A DNA stretch of 43,233 nucleotides from Jaenimonas drosophilae (taxonomy: Eukaryota > Euglenozoa > Kinetoplastea > Trypanosomatida > Trypanosomatidae). Positions 32,335 through 42,423 of the stretch are shown piece after piece. The stretch lies in the NCBI GenBank assembly GCA_030849065.1, contig JASAON010001506.1, positions 1 through 43,233 on the forward strand, in the 5' to 3' direction. The translations under genes and the position numbers were made by a program. The notes under the pieces were generated by a model. That model had not been told where the DNA came from. It saw nothing but the letters and a program-made list of their open reading frames with translations, and did not search any database. The stretch's first letter is position 1. Each line of letters begins with the position of its first letter.

Positions 32335-33189
32335 AGCTTTTTGCCAGCGACAAATTATTGAGGCAATTTCCGAAGTTCCCTCAGTTGGAACAGTCGCGAA
32401 GGGGATAGATGGACGAGGTGCGGTTGCCCCCTCCGCTTCGTATGAGATGGAAAGTTGGAAAAGAAGTCATTTTGTTTCGGCAGGCGCTCTCTCAGTCGAA
32501 GATATCCTTCCTCATGGCAAGCCCATACACAGGGGTGTTTTTAGGTGACAGAAAGAAAAACAGGCCTGACCAGCCAGACAACCGCCTTCGTTCCAAGGCA
32601 CTGATCTGACGGTGTTCTCCCCAGGAAACACCACAGACCGAACGCACCATCCTGCCGACCAACAGCGAGGGGAAAAAAAATGATGGGTATGAACTAGTAA
32701 CATCGGGTGTATGAAAATGGGAAACGGGATATCCAAAAAAGTGAAATAACTTTGGAGGAGAGAGGGAACAAAAAAATCTGGTTTGAACACAATAGCGTTC
32801 ACATTCAAAAACAAGAGCGCTGACCTGTACTATCATTGGCCACGTTTGGGTGGCAAAAGCCGTACATGACGAGGAGAGCACAGTTCAGTCACCCGCATAT
32901 AATTGACACTGTACGAGAAAAAACTGTGATTAAGTAAAGCTTGTGCGTGTGTGTGTGTGTGTGTGGCCCATCAAACTGGGTCATCAAGCCAAAGCAAGTG
33001 GTCAAAAAAAACAGAAGAACAAAAGGGAAACGTGTAGTGCTTACATCGTGCACAGGACCCAACTGGTCCTCTAAGATCGCTCGCCAACTCTACAATGTTT
33101 GTGGACGATGGATATATAACAGCTATGTTGGCGGGGCACAAAACTGCTGTATTGTTGTGTCACCGAGTGCTCACATCGCGTGGCTTGTG
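32335..33189. other. gene-free interval at the strand switch
   Basis: About 850 bp between tRNA-Phe and the end of the first cyclase-like gene. It holds a (GT)9 run (32947-32965) and A-rich stretches. I checked it for 5S rRNA, U6, 7SL and spliced-leader hallmarks and saw none. It probably includes the 3'UTR of the - strand gene. Confidence 0.55.
32337..32341 (+). terminator. Pol III terminator (T5)
   Basis: AGCTTTTTGCC provides a five-T run just after the tRNA-Phe. Confidence 0.75.
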
Positions 33190-36100
33190 TCACTCTAGTG
33201 ACCGGTTGGAATCACTCAGCTGACTGAACTGAGGGTTCGCCTCCTCACCCCTCTGGGCAAGAACCAAGTAGTCGTTGTTGGAGGAGCCATCATCCTCTTG
33301 CCGCACATTCTCAGTGGTCGTTTCATCCGTTGTTTGATCGATCGCGGAGGTGTTGCTTGTTGCAGTGGTGGTGGACTGTGGGTTCTTCTTGTGCTTCTCG
33401 GCGTCGTCCATCATGGCGGCAGAGTACGGCAAAGCAGTCTTGGGTGTATTCATGAACGTGTAGTACACTAGGAGATCCAGCAACACGGTGGCGTACGATT
33501 TGTCGGGGATCTTTCTTTGGTGGGCGGGAACGCGGATGCCGCGAAGTTGGCACTCACCAGTCAGAGCCTTAATACGTTGCTTCACGGGGAGTGGACTGAA
33601 GGCGATGCTCAATACCTCACGTGTGAGGGCAATCTCGGCCAGTTCCTCGTCACGTAGGACAGCTGATTCCGTGCACATGCTTAATGCTGGATCACCTGTG
33701 CATACTGGAACGGGATCAGACTGAAATCCACCAAACTCACGATGTTGCAGCACCACAAGCTCAAACAAAGGCACAGGCTCTTCGTACTCGGGGAAGCTCT
33801 TCGTGCCCACAGACACCGCATGCACACCCGCAAGCTGCTTCTCCGTCAGCGCCTCGCACGTGGCTCCAGTCACAAGCACCTGACCACCATGGGCAAAGCG
33901 CTCCGTGCGCAGCGCAGCAATACAGCCAGCCCCACGGTACTCATAGTGGTCCGTATCCACGTCGTACGCAATGTCCACAACATCCGTGTGCACACCAACA
34001 CGAACACGCAGGCCACGAACAGCTCCAGATGGGAGTCCAAGGTCAGCGTACGCAGCATCCACAGCATCGACAGAAGAGTCGTGCATTCCTTGCACCTTCT
34101 TTTGAAGCGCACCAGCAAACTGGAGGCCATCACTTGGATTGCGGGCAACGAGCATGAAGGCATCATTCAGTGAGCCAGTTTCGTAGCAGTCGTACGTGTC
34201 TGACAGCCTGCGAACAATGTTGCGGTACTTCACCAAACACTCCGCGGCGGCGTCTGGCACCAAACGCTGCACTTCTGGCCACTTATCTACCTCCACAAAC
34301 ACAATGGTCGTGGGGGCATCAAAGTCCACTGGGGCACTGTGAAAGCGCTCGCCACCAAAGCACGGCAGCACCGTACAGCAGAGCTGAATGGCAAAGAGCA
34401 CTCCGGCCACGAGAACGGCGGCGAGGATGGCTACCACCGCGTACTTCCACGTATCGGAGGTGGTGTGGGGGGCGCCGGTCGTGGTCGTGGTGGTCGTGGT
34501 GGTGGTGGTGGTGGTGGGCAGTGCAGTGGAGGTGGTGGTGACGATGCAGGGCGGCAGGGTGGTGGTGGTCGTCGTCGTGGAGGTGGTCGTCGAAGTGGAG
34601 ACTGGGGTCTTGGTCGTGGTGGTGGGAGTCGCGGTGGAGACAGCCGGTGTCAGTGTCTTGGAGTACAGGGCGGGCAGGGTCACGGGTTGGGCAACGAAAG
34701 CGGTGTTGGGATTGACAGCGTGGCCGTAGTTCCACACGGCGATGTTACGAGCTCCGTAGTTGACGGCACCAGTGGCATTGGCGGCAGAGGGGAAGAGGAC
34801 ATCGGTTGTGAGGTAGGGGCCAATGGTCATGCCATCCAGAGTGATGAGCATCGCGTTATACCACTGCTGAATCACCTGATTTGAGGTGGCCCCTTGACCT
34901 TGGTTGTTGGACATCACCACAGCCCTCGCGGCGAGAAAGCCACGCATCGCAGCAGGCGTGCACTGGTCGGCAGGCAGGGATCCCACAAACTTCTGGAAAA
35001 TGGTGGAGCTTCCTGACTGCTTCCAATGCGGTATGTTGGTGGCAAAGAGAATCTGATTCGTGAAGGAGTCGTCGCTGGAGGTGCCCCATGCGGCCGTCAA
35101 GGATGTGAAGTTCACCGTCAACTCGTCAAAGGAGATGATCACGAAGGACTGTGGGTTGGCCGTCAGGAAATTCTTGAGAGGGATTAAGTCAGACGGCAGT
35201 ATGCCCCAGAGGAAGGTGTAACCAGCTGTGGGGAGTACATCGGCCATGAAGACGGTCAGCCCAACTCCACCGGATGAGCTCAAGGGAACCCCATAGTAAC
35301 CTAGGGTTTGGCCCACCATGTTCGTCAGCTCCTCCGCCTCATCGGTTCGGTAACGCAGGTGGACACCACCGGCCATCTTACCCGCCTTGTTCTGTGCAGC
35401 CAAGTAGTTGGCCACGACGGCGAATTGTTGGGAGGTGGTGGCCGAGATGTACACGACATTGGATGCTGAGCTGGTGTTGAGGGAGAGGGGCACAGAGATC
35501 GGATCCACAAAGAGATAGTTGCTCATCGACTCTGGAGTGTACTCTGCCGTCACCGGGCCAGATATGACGCCGATGGGAGACGAGGCGGCCGCAGCAGTCA
35601 CCGAGGCGGGCGCCTCGCTGGCGGTTGCTGCGTTGAGGTAGCTGTACGTGAGCGAAAACCCCGCCGCAGCACCGTAGGAATTGGATATACCCCTGGAAAA
35701 GCCATTGTTCATTTGCGACGCCAAGGATGATACCACGGCGTTGTCTTGGATGTTCACAATGACACCTTCCGAGCTTCGGTAGCCCGTCACCAGGCTCGTC
35801 ACACTCTTGTCCTGGGTTGGGTAGCACGGGGTGTTGGGGAAGATGGTGTCCCAATCCTTCTCGACAAGCAAGCCCATGTTGTTACTGTTGGAAACCCCTG
35901 TCACTTTTACGACGGTGATGAAGTGGCCACCCTGATTGCACTTACAGGCAGCGCCAAGCTGGGCGGCTTTGCCGGAGGAGGGGCACACACCTCCGTAGTT
36001 GCCTAGCACAATATCCTGAATGTTGTAGCGGTTCTGCATGAAGACGTTCGTCTTGATGGCGGCACGGTTGGTACCACCGCCAAAGTTGTAGGTGTTTCCA

Positions 36101-37113
36101 ATATAGTAAATCTGCTGCATGAAAACCCAGCCGTAGAACATGAAGTAGCCCGTGGTGGACCCCAACGTTGAGGACGACGCGCCGCCGTACTTGACTATGT
36201 CGCTCTGGAAGCTCTGTGCTGCGGAAAATGAAGTGTTGGTGGGTACCGGTAGTGGGGCAGAGTATCGCAGGTTGTTATAGCTCACCGCATTGGCCTTCTG
36301 TGACTGGTATGCAATGCCCGTGGAGTACATCAGGGCAAAGGGCATCATGATGTAGAAGCTGTTCGAAGAGTCCTTCACGTAAGCATTCTGGATGAGTGTA
36401 GTGAAGAAGGACGTCGTGTGGGCACCACGGGCACCAAAGAGGAACAAGCAAGTGGGATTCATGGCCATGAACGCGTTGAAGTTGTTCGTGCTGAAGGTGC
36501 TGCTGGTGGGATAAAGGTAGGTCACTGGGGTGCGATAGCCCAGGCTGGTAATCTCTGTGGCGAGCATCGTTGTCAAGGTGTCTGAGTAGGTGTCGGTGCT
36601 GCCGGTTAAGTACATCCAACCAACATTGGTGAACTTCACAGCACCACCGGCAGTGGTGGAGAAGGCCCAGTTGAGGAGGACCACGAGCTCGGACATGGGA
36701 TCGGCTGACATAAAGTACACGTTGTTGCTCCACTGGCGCACGCCAGGTGACTCCGTGAAGGGGCCAAACAGCACCAGGTTGGCATTATTGAAGGCGCTGC
36801 TCGACATCACGGCGCTTGTTGCGGCATCATCGTAGAGTCCAAAGACAGCAAGCGTGCCGCTGCCCGCCGCATTCACAATGGACTGGGCAACGTTGTTTGA
36901 TCCGACGGAGGACGTTATGCTTGTGATCTGGGCATTGCTGTTGGCGTTGAGACTCGCCGCTGCCGCCTTCCATCCTGCCGAGAACTGACTTTGTTCACCG
37001 CTTGCTGCGCCGCTCAGCACCACCTCCATCAGCGTCATGGAGTACGATGGTTGGAGAAGGAGAAGGATAAGAAAGAGTGGAAACAGCATGGCTTGAAAAG
37101 TACGTTCGCGCAT
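33190..37113 (-). CDS. receptor-type adenylate cyclase-like protein (GRESAG4 architecture), copy A
   Basis: 1307 residues. A signal peptide (about 1-25, MLFPLFLILLLLQPSYS core) leads to a roughly 800-residue ectodomain with two periplasmic-binding-protein-like lobes, including NYGGVCPSSG and CKCNQGGH. A Thr-rich stalk (about 835-885), one TM helix (about 889-915) and a class III cyclase domain (about 930-1135) follow, with a disordered Thr/Asn-rich tail. The architecture is that of trypanosome receptor adenylate cyclases, surface and flagellar enzymes that make cAMP. Catalytic positions are altered: first metal Asp is Glu941, the adenine Lys is Gly980, the second adenine-contact Asp is Glu1058 and the transition-state Asn is Ile1065; metal Asp984 and Arg1069 remain. 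It may be a pseudo-cyclase or a dimer-dependent partner. A paralogue lies upstream at 38524-42423. Confidence 0.88.
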   Translation of the reverse strand: MRERTFQAMLFPLFLILLLLQPSYSMTLMEVVLSGAASGEQSQFSAGWKAAAASLNANSNAQITSITSSVGSNNVAQSIVNAAGSGTLAVFGLYDDAATSAVMSSSAFNNANLVLFGPFTESPGVRQWSNNVYFMSADPMSELVVLLNWAFSTTAGGAVKFTNVGWMYLTGSTDTYSDTLTTMLATEITSLGYRTPVTYLYPTSSTFSTNNFNAFMAMNPTCLFLFGARGAHTTSFFTTLIQNAYVKDSSNSFYIMMPFALMYSTGIAYQSQKANAVSYNNLRYSAPLPVPTNTSFSAAQSFQSDIVKYGGASSSTLGSTTGYFMFYGWVFMQQIYYIGNTYNFGGGTNRAAIKTNVFMQNRYNIQDIVLGNYGGVCPSSGKAAQLGAACKCNQGGHFITVVKVTGVSNSNNMGLLVEKDWDTIFPNTPCYPTQDKSVTSLVTGYRSSEGVIVNIQDNAVVSSLASQMNNGFSRGISNSYGAAAGFSLTYSYLNAATASEAPASVTAAAASSPIGVISGPVTAEYTPESMSNYLFVDPISVPLSLNTSSASNVVYISATTSQQFAVVANYLAAQNKAGKMAGGVHLRYRTDEAEELTNMVGQTLGYYGVPLSSSGGVGLTVFMADVLPTAGYTFLWGILPSDLIPLKNFLTANPQSFVIISFDELTVNFTSLTAAWGTSSDDSFTNQILFATNIPHWKQSGSSTIFQKFVGSLPADQCTPAAMRGFLAARAVVMSNNQGQGATSNQVIQQWYNAMLITLDGMTIGPYLTTDVLFPSAANATGAVNYGARNIAVWNYGHAVNPNTAFVAQPVTLPALYSKTLTPAVSTATPTTTTKTPVSTSTTTSTTTTTTTLPPCIVTTTSTALPTTTTTTTTTTTTTGAPHTTSDTWKYAVVAILAAVLVAGVLFAIQLCCTVLPCFGGERFHSAPVDFDAPTTIVFVEVDKWPEVQRLVPDAAAECLVKYRNIVRRLSDTYDCYETGSLNDAFMLVARNPSDGLQFAGALQKKVQGMHDSSVDAVDAAYADLGLPSGAVRGLRVRVGVHTDVVDIAYDVDTDHYEYRGAGCIAALRTERFAHGGQVLVTGATCEALTEKQLAGVHAVSVGTKSFPEYEEPVPLFELVVLQHREFGGFQSDPVPVCTGDPALSMCTESAVLRDEELAEIALTREVLSIAFSPLPVKQRIKALTGECQLRGIRVPAHQRKIPDKSYATVLLDLLVYYTFMNTPKTALPYSAAMMDDAEKHKKNPQSTTTATSNTSAIDQTTDETTTENVRQEDDGSSNNDYLVLAQRGEEANPQFSQLSDSNRSLE

Positions 37114-38523
37114 CGCTATGGCACGAACAGAAAAGAATAAGAAAGAAAATATAAAATGAGTATGAAGGCTGGGGAGGAGTATGAAGAAGAGAGTAAGGAA
37201 CTACACCCACAAAGTGAAGAGGAGAGGGGGGAGGGCAATTGGAACACACGTCAGTCGCTCACGGGTTATGATTCAGCTCACCACATGCATGGGAAGATGG
37301 TAGTGGAGGGGTGGGAATCAGAGAAGGGCAGATGTTGGCCCACACTTGTTGTGTGGTGCCGGAGAAGCCACCATTTAGAGAGGAATGAAGGAAGAGAAAC
37401 ACTGCAGCGCGCACACACACACGCACAATCTAGCCACGGGGTGTCCCATTGGGTGGTGGATGCGTGCATATATACGATCGTGAAATGTCAGCCATGTGCT
37501 CACTGGAGTCCATCGCATTCATGAGCCGCTTTGCATATATACATGAAGAGAGTGGATGGTGAGTCAGTGATGCTGCGAGAGAGGTGATGAAATAGCGCGT
37601 CAGACAGCCCGCACAACTCACGGCGGACCGGCAGCGGGCCCCCCCTCCTTGACAGGGCACAGACGTAATAACGGGGTACAGTGGATTGAACCTCCACCGT
37701 ACATGGCCATCACACACAGGAAGAACGAAGCACGGAGAAACGGTTACGTGAACTGAGTGGTGTGGGAACAACAACATCCAACAACAAGGAAGCTACCCGC
37801 TTGTTCGCTGGAGTGCCGTCTTCTCCACCCACATCACTGAACGGCAACACGTAGAAAATGAGATGCTGATGAAGGAACAAGTAGAAATGAATTGTGTTTC
37901 GGAAAAAGGAGTGGACGAACACGTCCGGGCGTCATTGACGTTCTACGATTGAGGCCCCGGTTCTCACACGCACACAGACACGCATGAACATAAAACAAAC
38001 AAAGAAAACACAAACTCAGCAGAGAGGTGTAGCATGACACGTCAATCATCAGTCGTTTCACAACTTGAGGTTGCTCACAAGTAGACGGCCTGAAGAGCCT
38101 CTACCAATGCGCCATGTGCTGCCACAAACATCAGAAAACTGTGCTTTAGGGCAGGCGGATTCACTGGCAAACAAAAAAAAAGAAACTCGGAAGAAAAATA
38201 CATGAATGGCACAAAACGCAAACACTGACTGGGGGAGGAGCGCTACCTCCGGTCCCCCATCGAAGCCACGGACAAGAACGAAAACAAAACACAAAAACCA
38301 TGAAGTTATGCATGTCACGGGCGCTTAATCCATCGGAGTGATGGAGTGGGAAACAAAGGAAGTGAGACGTACATCCGCACATGAAGCCTCACACGCATGA
38401 CCGGTGTCGATGAGTCATGCGTAACTTCCTCAAGCATACCAAATACAAAAGAAAAGAAAGAAAGAAGGACGAAAAATAATGGAAAACGTAGCAAAGCATA
38501 TATGCATGTGCGCCGCATCTCCA
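37114..38523. other. intergenic region between the two cyclase-like genes
   Basis: About 1.4 kb without a supported gene. Several purine tracts on the + strand (for example 38447-38475 and 37181-37236) are pyrimidine tracts on the coding strand, which fits 3'UTR/5'UTR and splicing signals. An A-box-like sequence near 38091-38125 (-) lacks a B box and was not called a tRNA. Confidence 0.55.
37116..37157 (-). promoter_or_regulatory. trans-splice acceptor for copy A
   Basis: On the - strand the tract TTTTCTTTCTTATTCTTTTC is followed by GTGCCATAG, with the AG at 37117-37116, only two bases before the first ATG. If this AG is used, translation could instead begin at the Met at 37089, which still keeps the signal peptide. 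Confidence 0.55.
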
Positions 38524-41500
38524 TCACTCGCGCAACATGTTGCTCTGAGGGAGGCGACTGGTCACCGTGCCCTCCATGATTGGCTGCTCCCAGCTGCCGT
38601 ACATCTCCGTTGTGCCCGCGGTCTCGTCAACGCTACGTCGCATGTGCGGAAGTTCCAACTCCGGGCATGAAAGATCGTCGGACAGGCGTTTGCCATTCCC
38701 ACGTTCGCTCACACTGTTACGAGAAAAGTTGATGCAGCTCATGCGCACAGCCTGCCGAGCCAGAACGTCCACAAGTACAGTCGCGTATGCCTCCAGTGAT
38801 AGGCTCTTGGCCCGTGGAGGGGAGCGAAGGCCCCGCTCGACGCACTTGGCGCGGAGCACGTGAATACGCTCCTTCACAGGCATCGTTTCATGAGCGACGG
38901 CCAACACTTCTCGCGCAAGGGCAATGCACGCCTCCACCTCTCCCGAGCTTTCCCCGCACATCATCAATAGCGGGTCGTTGAGGCGAACCGCTGCAGAGCC
39001 GGGAGAACGAGCACAGCGGAACTCCGGATTTGGTGGCAGGACCAGCTCAAACAGCTGCACAGGTTCCTCGTACTCGGCGTACTGATGGGGGCCCACAGAC
39101 ACAGCGTTCACTGCCGCAAGCTGCTTCTCCGTCAGTGCCTCGCACGTGGCTCCAGTCACAAGCACCTGACCACCATGGGCAAAGCGCTCCGTCCGCAACG
39201 CAGCAACACAGCCACTCCCACGGTACTCATAGCGCTCAGAATCCACGTCGTACGCAATGTCCACAACATCCGTGTGCACACCGGCACGAACATGCAGGCC
39301 AGGTGTTGCCACAGCCGCGCCATGCTCCGACACCATGTCTGCCACAATAGATTGCACCACCTCCACCTCTGGGCCACGCATGGACCGGACGTGGCGGCTC
39401 ACTTCCTGGGAAAAATGTACAGCGTCGTTGGGGCACCGTGTGGCCATCATGAAGGCGTCATTGATGGAACCCACCTCGTAGCAGCGGTGTTTCAGCGCCA
39501 GCTGGCGCACCACACGCCGGTACTTCTGCAGACACACCTCAGCCTCTGTGGGAACCGCCCGCTGCACATCGAGCCATTGGCACAGCTCCAGGAAAATGAT
39601 GGTCGTGGGGGCCTCGGGATCACACGGGGCGGGCACGAACGGCGCTCCATCAAAGCAGGGAAGAAAGGTCCAGTAGAGGTAGGCCGCCACGAGGGTGCCA
39701 AGCATCACCAACAGACCGAGCAGCCCAATGATGACGTACTTGCCAATGTGCAGGTTGCTTCCCCCGTGGGTAGCATGAGTGCTTTGTGGCAGAATGGAGG
39801 TTGGTCGAGGGGGCAACGGGGTTACGGGTGGGAGTGTGCAGGGCGGCAAGGTGCTTGTGGTCGAGGTCGTGGTCGTGGAGGTCGTGGAGGTGGACGGGGT
39901 AGCCGTTGTGGTGCTGGTGGCGGTGGTGGTGTCCGCGAGCATCACAAACTTTTGCCCGTAGAGCATCGGAGGTGATGAGGGTTGTGCCACAAGGGTGGTC
40001 GTTGGCGAGATGATGTTGGCGTAGCTCCACACGGAGATGTCGCGTGCACCAAAGTTAACGGTGCAGTGCACCGCAGCCGATGGCGGGTAGGTGGCGCAGC
40101 CGTCGTAGAAAGGGCCAAAGGGGAGCCCACCAATGGCAAAGCTGTTGTACTGGTACAGCTCACGGGCGAGGGCGAAGGAGCTGATGTTCCTGCCACGGGA
40201 GATCTTATCCACGGCCAAGGCTGCCAGAAAGGCGCGCATCGCGGCTGGTGATCGTGCCGAAGCGGGGAGATTGGTGATAAACTTCTGAAAAATGGTGCCG
40301 GTGCCTGTTTGCGTCCAGGATGGGACGTTGGTGGCGAACAGCACACGGCTCATGACGGGGGTGACGGTGGTGCCAAAGAGGGATGAGAAGGTGTCGTAGT
40401 ACACGGTGAGCTCGTCGAAGGCGATGATGATGGTGACGGAGGGGTTGTTCACGAGAAACTGGTACAGCGACGGGAGGTCGGGAGGGGTGAGGCCAATCAC
40501 AAAGACATGCCCCGAGGTGGGCAGTTCCGCGAAGAAGTCCACCGTTGCACCGAGGCCATAGCCAGAGCCGAGGTGGATGTTGAAGAAGCTGAGAGACCGT
40601 TGGATCATGTCCAGGCAGAGCGTGTCGTTGTTGGTACGGAGGCGTGCATGCACGCGGTTGGTGGCATCAGTGAGCTCCTGGGTTGGGATGCTTGTGGAGC
40701 CAAGGTACTGGGCCACGGCATAAATCTGCTGCCGCAACGTGGCAGAGAGGTAGAGGGCATTGCTCGTTGGCGACCGCTCCACATTCACAGGCACCTCAAT
40801 CGGCTCTACAAAGAAGTAGTCTGGCATCGTTCCTGGCAAAAAGGGCGGTGAGACGGGCCCAATAATAACGGACATGGTTGTTTGTGCGGTCTGTGCCGTG
40901 ACACTCGCACTGGCTGTGGCCGCACTGGTAGTGGACACCGGAGCAATGGTGAAAGTCAGTGGAGATGTTTGGCCGTACTTGTTTCGGTTGGTGGCTTCAC
41001 TCAAGGCAGTCTGCATGGTGCTCCCGATTTGTGCCGCGGCGGCGTTGTCCTTGAACGACACCACCGTACCAAAGAAGGCAGTCAAGGTTGCCGTCACATT
41101 CTGGTTGGTATAGCATGGGTAGTTGGGGAAGTAGTTTTCTGAGCTCAGCTTCACCGTCACACCAGAGGTGGTGGTTGTGGGCGCCACCACCGCAGACACC
41201 TTCACCACCGCCACGTAATGGCCTCCCTGGTTACATTCACAGGCAGCTCCAAGACGACGGGCTGTCGCTGTGTTGTTGCACACGCCGCCATAGTTGCCAT
41301 AGAAGCTGTCCATGATGTTGTAGCGGTTCTGCATAAAGACGTTTGCCTTGAGTCCTGCGTAGTTGAGACCACCACCGAGGTTGTACGTGCTTCCGATGTA
41401 GTTTATTTGTTGGAAGAAGTTCCATCCGTAGTACATCAGATAGGTGCTGGTCATTGCCAAAGAACTCCCAGAGAGTTTATTGTAGGCTTTGATATCGGAC

Positions 41501-42423
41501 TGAAACTGTGTCGAAGCAGAACGCTGGCCAGCATTTGGAAGAGGAAACGGAGCGCTGTAGACGAGGTTACCCATGCTGACCACACTGGTTGGGTTGACGA
41601 GGTACTGCTGCTGGTACGTGGATGAGGTACTGTACATGAGTGCAAAGGGCATCATGATGTAGAAGCTGGAGCCCACCACCTGCCCGCTGGAAATAAGACT
41701 GCTGAAGAACATGGTGGTATGTTCACCACGTGCACCAAAGAGAAACATGCACGATGGGTTCTGCTCCATGTAGGTGTTGAAGGTAATGCCATTAAAGCCA
41801 CTGGTACGAGACTGCACGTACTCCACAGGTGGTCTCAAACCCAGCAGCGCAATCTGGTTGGTGAAGTAGGTAGACAAGGTCGTGTCCGAGAATGGGCCAC
41901 CCGTGAGGTGCATGAACCCTACATTGCCCAATTGAACCACACCACCAGAGCTACTGGAAAAGACCCAGTTCAGGAGTCCCAGAGCCTCTGCCATGGGGTC
42001 AGCTGTCATGAAGTACACATTGTCGTTCCACGTTCGCACTCCCGTCGACTGCGTGTAGGGACCAAACAACACAAGATTGGCATCACTGAAGTCAGTACTC
42101 TCCATCACAGCCTGCGTCAGATCATCGTCGTAGAGACCGAACACCATCAGTGCACCCGCTGCATTCACCGCATCAACAATGCTTTTGCCAAGAGTAGCTC
42201 CGTTGCTGCTGAAGCTCACCGTACTGCTGATAATGCCCGCATTGCTGTTGGTGTTGAGACTCTGCGCCGCAGCCTGCCACCCAACCGAGATCAGTGGTCC
42301 GTCAGTGTCCGTTGAGTCCGCCACCACAGCCTCAATCACTAAAAAGCCATGTGACACTGGTAGGTAGAGGCAGACAACAAGCACAAGCACCTGCAGAAGC
42401 AGAAACGGTCGCATCTTGCTCAT
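38524..42423 (-). CDS. receptor-type adenylate cyclase-like protein (GRESAG4 architecture), copy B
   Basis: 1299 residues from the ATG at 42423, the first ATG after a strong acceptor at 42540; an open frame continues upstream but would place the start before that acceptor. A signal peptide (about 1-26, FLLLQVLVLVVCLYLPVSHG), a binding-protein-like ectodomain (NYGGVC, CECNQGGH), a Thr-rich stalk (shorter than in copy A), a TM helix (about 895-920) and a cyclase domain (about 935-1140) follow. Catalytic positions show the same pattern of loss as copy A: Glu946 for metal Asp, Gly985 for the adenine Lys, Glu1066 for the second adenine contact and Val1073 for the transition-state Asn, with Asp989 and Arg1077 kept. 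The ectodomains have diverged far more than the cyclase core, suggesting different ligands. Confidence 0.88.
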   Translation of the reverse strand: MSKMRPFLLLQVLVLVVCLYLPVSHGFLVIEAVVADSTDTDGPLISVGWQAAAQSLNTNSNAGIISSTVSFSSNGATLGKSIVDAVNAAGALMVFGLYDDDLTQAVMESTDFSDANLVLFGPYTQSTGVRTWNDNVYFMTADPMAEALGLLNWVFSSSSGGVVQLGNVGFMHLTGGPFSDTTLSTYFTNQIALLGLRPPVEYVQSRTSGFNGITFNTYMEQNPSCMFLFGARGEHTTMFFSSLISSGQVVGSSFYIMMPFALMYSTSSTYQQQYLVNPTSVVSMGNLVYSAPFPLPNAGQRSASTQFQSDIKAYNKLSGSSLAMTSTYLMYYGWNFFQQINYIGSTYNLGGGLNYAGLKANVFMQNRYNIMDSFYGNYGGVCNNTATARRLGAACECNQGGHYVAVVKVSAVVAPTTTTSGVTVKLSSENYFPNYPCYTNQNVTATLTAFFGTVVSFKDNAAAAQIGSTMQTALSEATNRNKYGQTSPLTFTIAPVSTTSAATASASVTAQTAQTTMSVIIGPVSPPFLPGTMPDYFFVEPIEVPVNVERSPTSNALYLSATLRQQIYAVAQYLGSTSIPTQELTDATNRVHARLRTNNDTLCLDMIQRSLSFFNIHLGSGYGLGATVDFFAELPTSGHVFVIGLTPPDLPSLYQFLVNNPSVTIIIAFDELTVYYDTFSSLFGTTVTPVMSRVLFATNVPSWTQTGTGTIFQKFITNLPASARSPAAMRAFLAALAVDKISRGRNISSFALARELYQYNSFAIGGLPFGPFYDGCATYPPSAAVHCTVNFGARDISVWSYANIISPTTTLVAQPSSPPMLYGQKFVMLADTTTATSTTTATPSTSTTSTTTTSTTSTLPPCTLPPVTPLPPRPTSILPQSTHATHGGSNLHIGKYVIIGLLGLLVMLGTLVAAYLYWTFLPCFDGAPFVPAPCDPEAPTTIIFLELCQWLDVQRAVPTEAEVCLQKYRRVVRQLALKHRCYEVGSINDAFMMATRCPNDAVHFSQEVSRHVRSMRGPEVEVVQSIVADMVSEHGAAVATPGLHVRAGVHTDVVDIAYDVDSERYEYRGSGCVAALRTERFAHGGQVLVTGATCEALTEKQLAAVNAVSVGPHQYAEYEEPVQLFELVLPPNPEFRCARSPGSAAVRLNDPLLMMCGESSGEVEACIALAREVLAVAHETMPVKERIHVLRAKCVERGLRSPPRAKSLSLEAYATVLVDVLARQAVRMSCINFSRNSVSERGNGKRLSDDLSCPELELPHMRRSVDETAGTTEMYGSWEQPIMEGTVTSRLPQSNMLRE

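Larger units (their letters stand above)
31902..33189. other. convergent strand-switch region
   Basis: The + strand array ends at 31901 and the - strand array ends at 33190, so two polycistronic units converge here. The interval carries three Pol III-type tRNA genes and an 850-bp stretch without genes. In trypanosomatids such regions are known sites of Pol II termination and are often marked by tRNA genes and variant histones or base J; this last point is family knowledge, not seen here. Confidence 0.8.

Noticed and set aside
32335..33189. Possible snRNA, 7SL or 5S gene beside the tRNAs
   Set aside because: Kinetoplastid small RNA genes often sit beside tRNAs, but no U6, 5S, 7SL or spliced-leader hallmark could be recognised.
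38091..38125. tRNA 5'-half-like sequence on the - strand (ATGGCGCATTGGTAGAGGC)
   Set aside because: An A-box-like element is present but no B box, no closing acceptor stem and no T run; probably chance.
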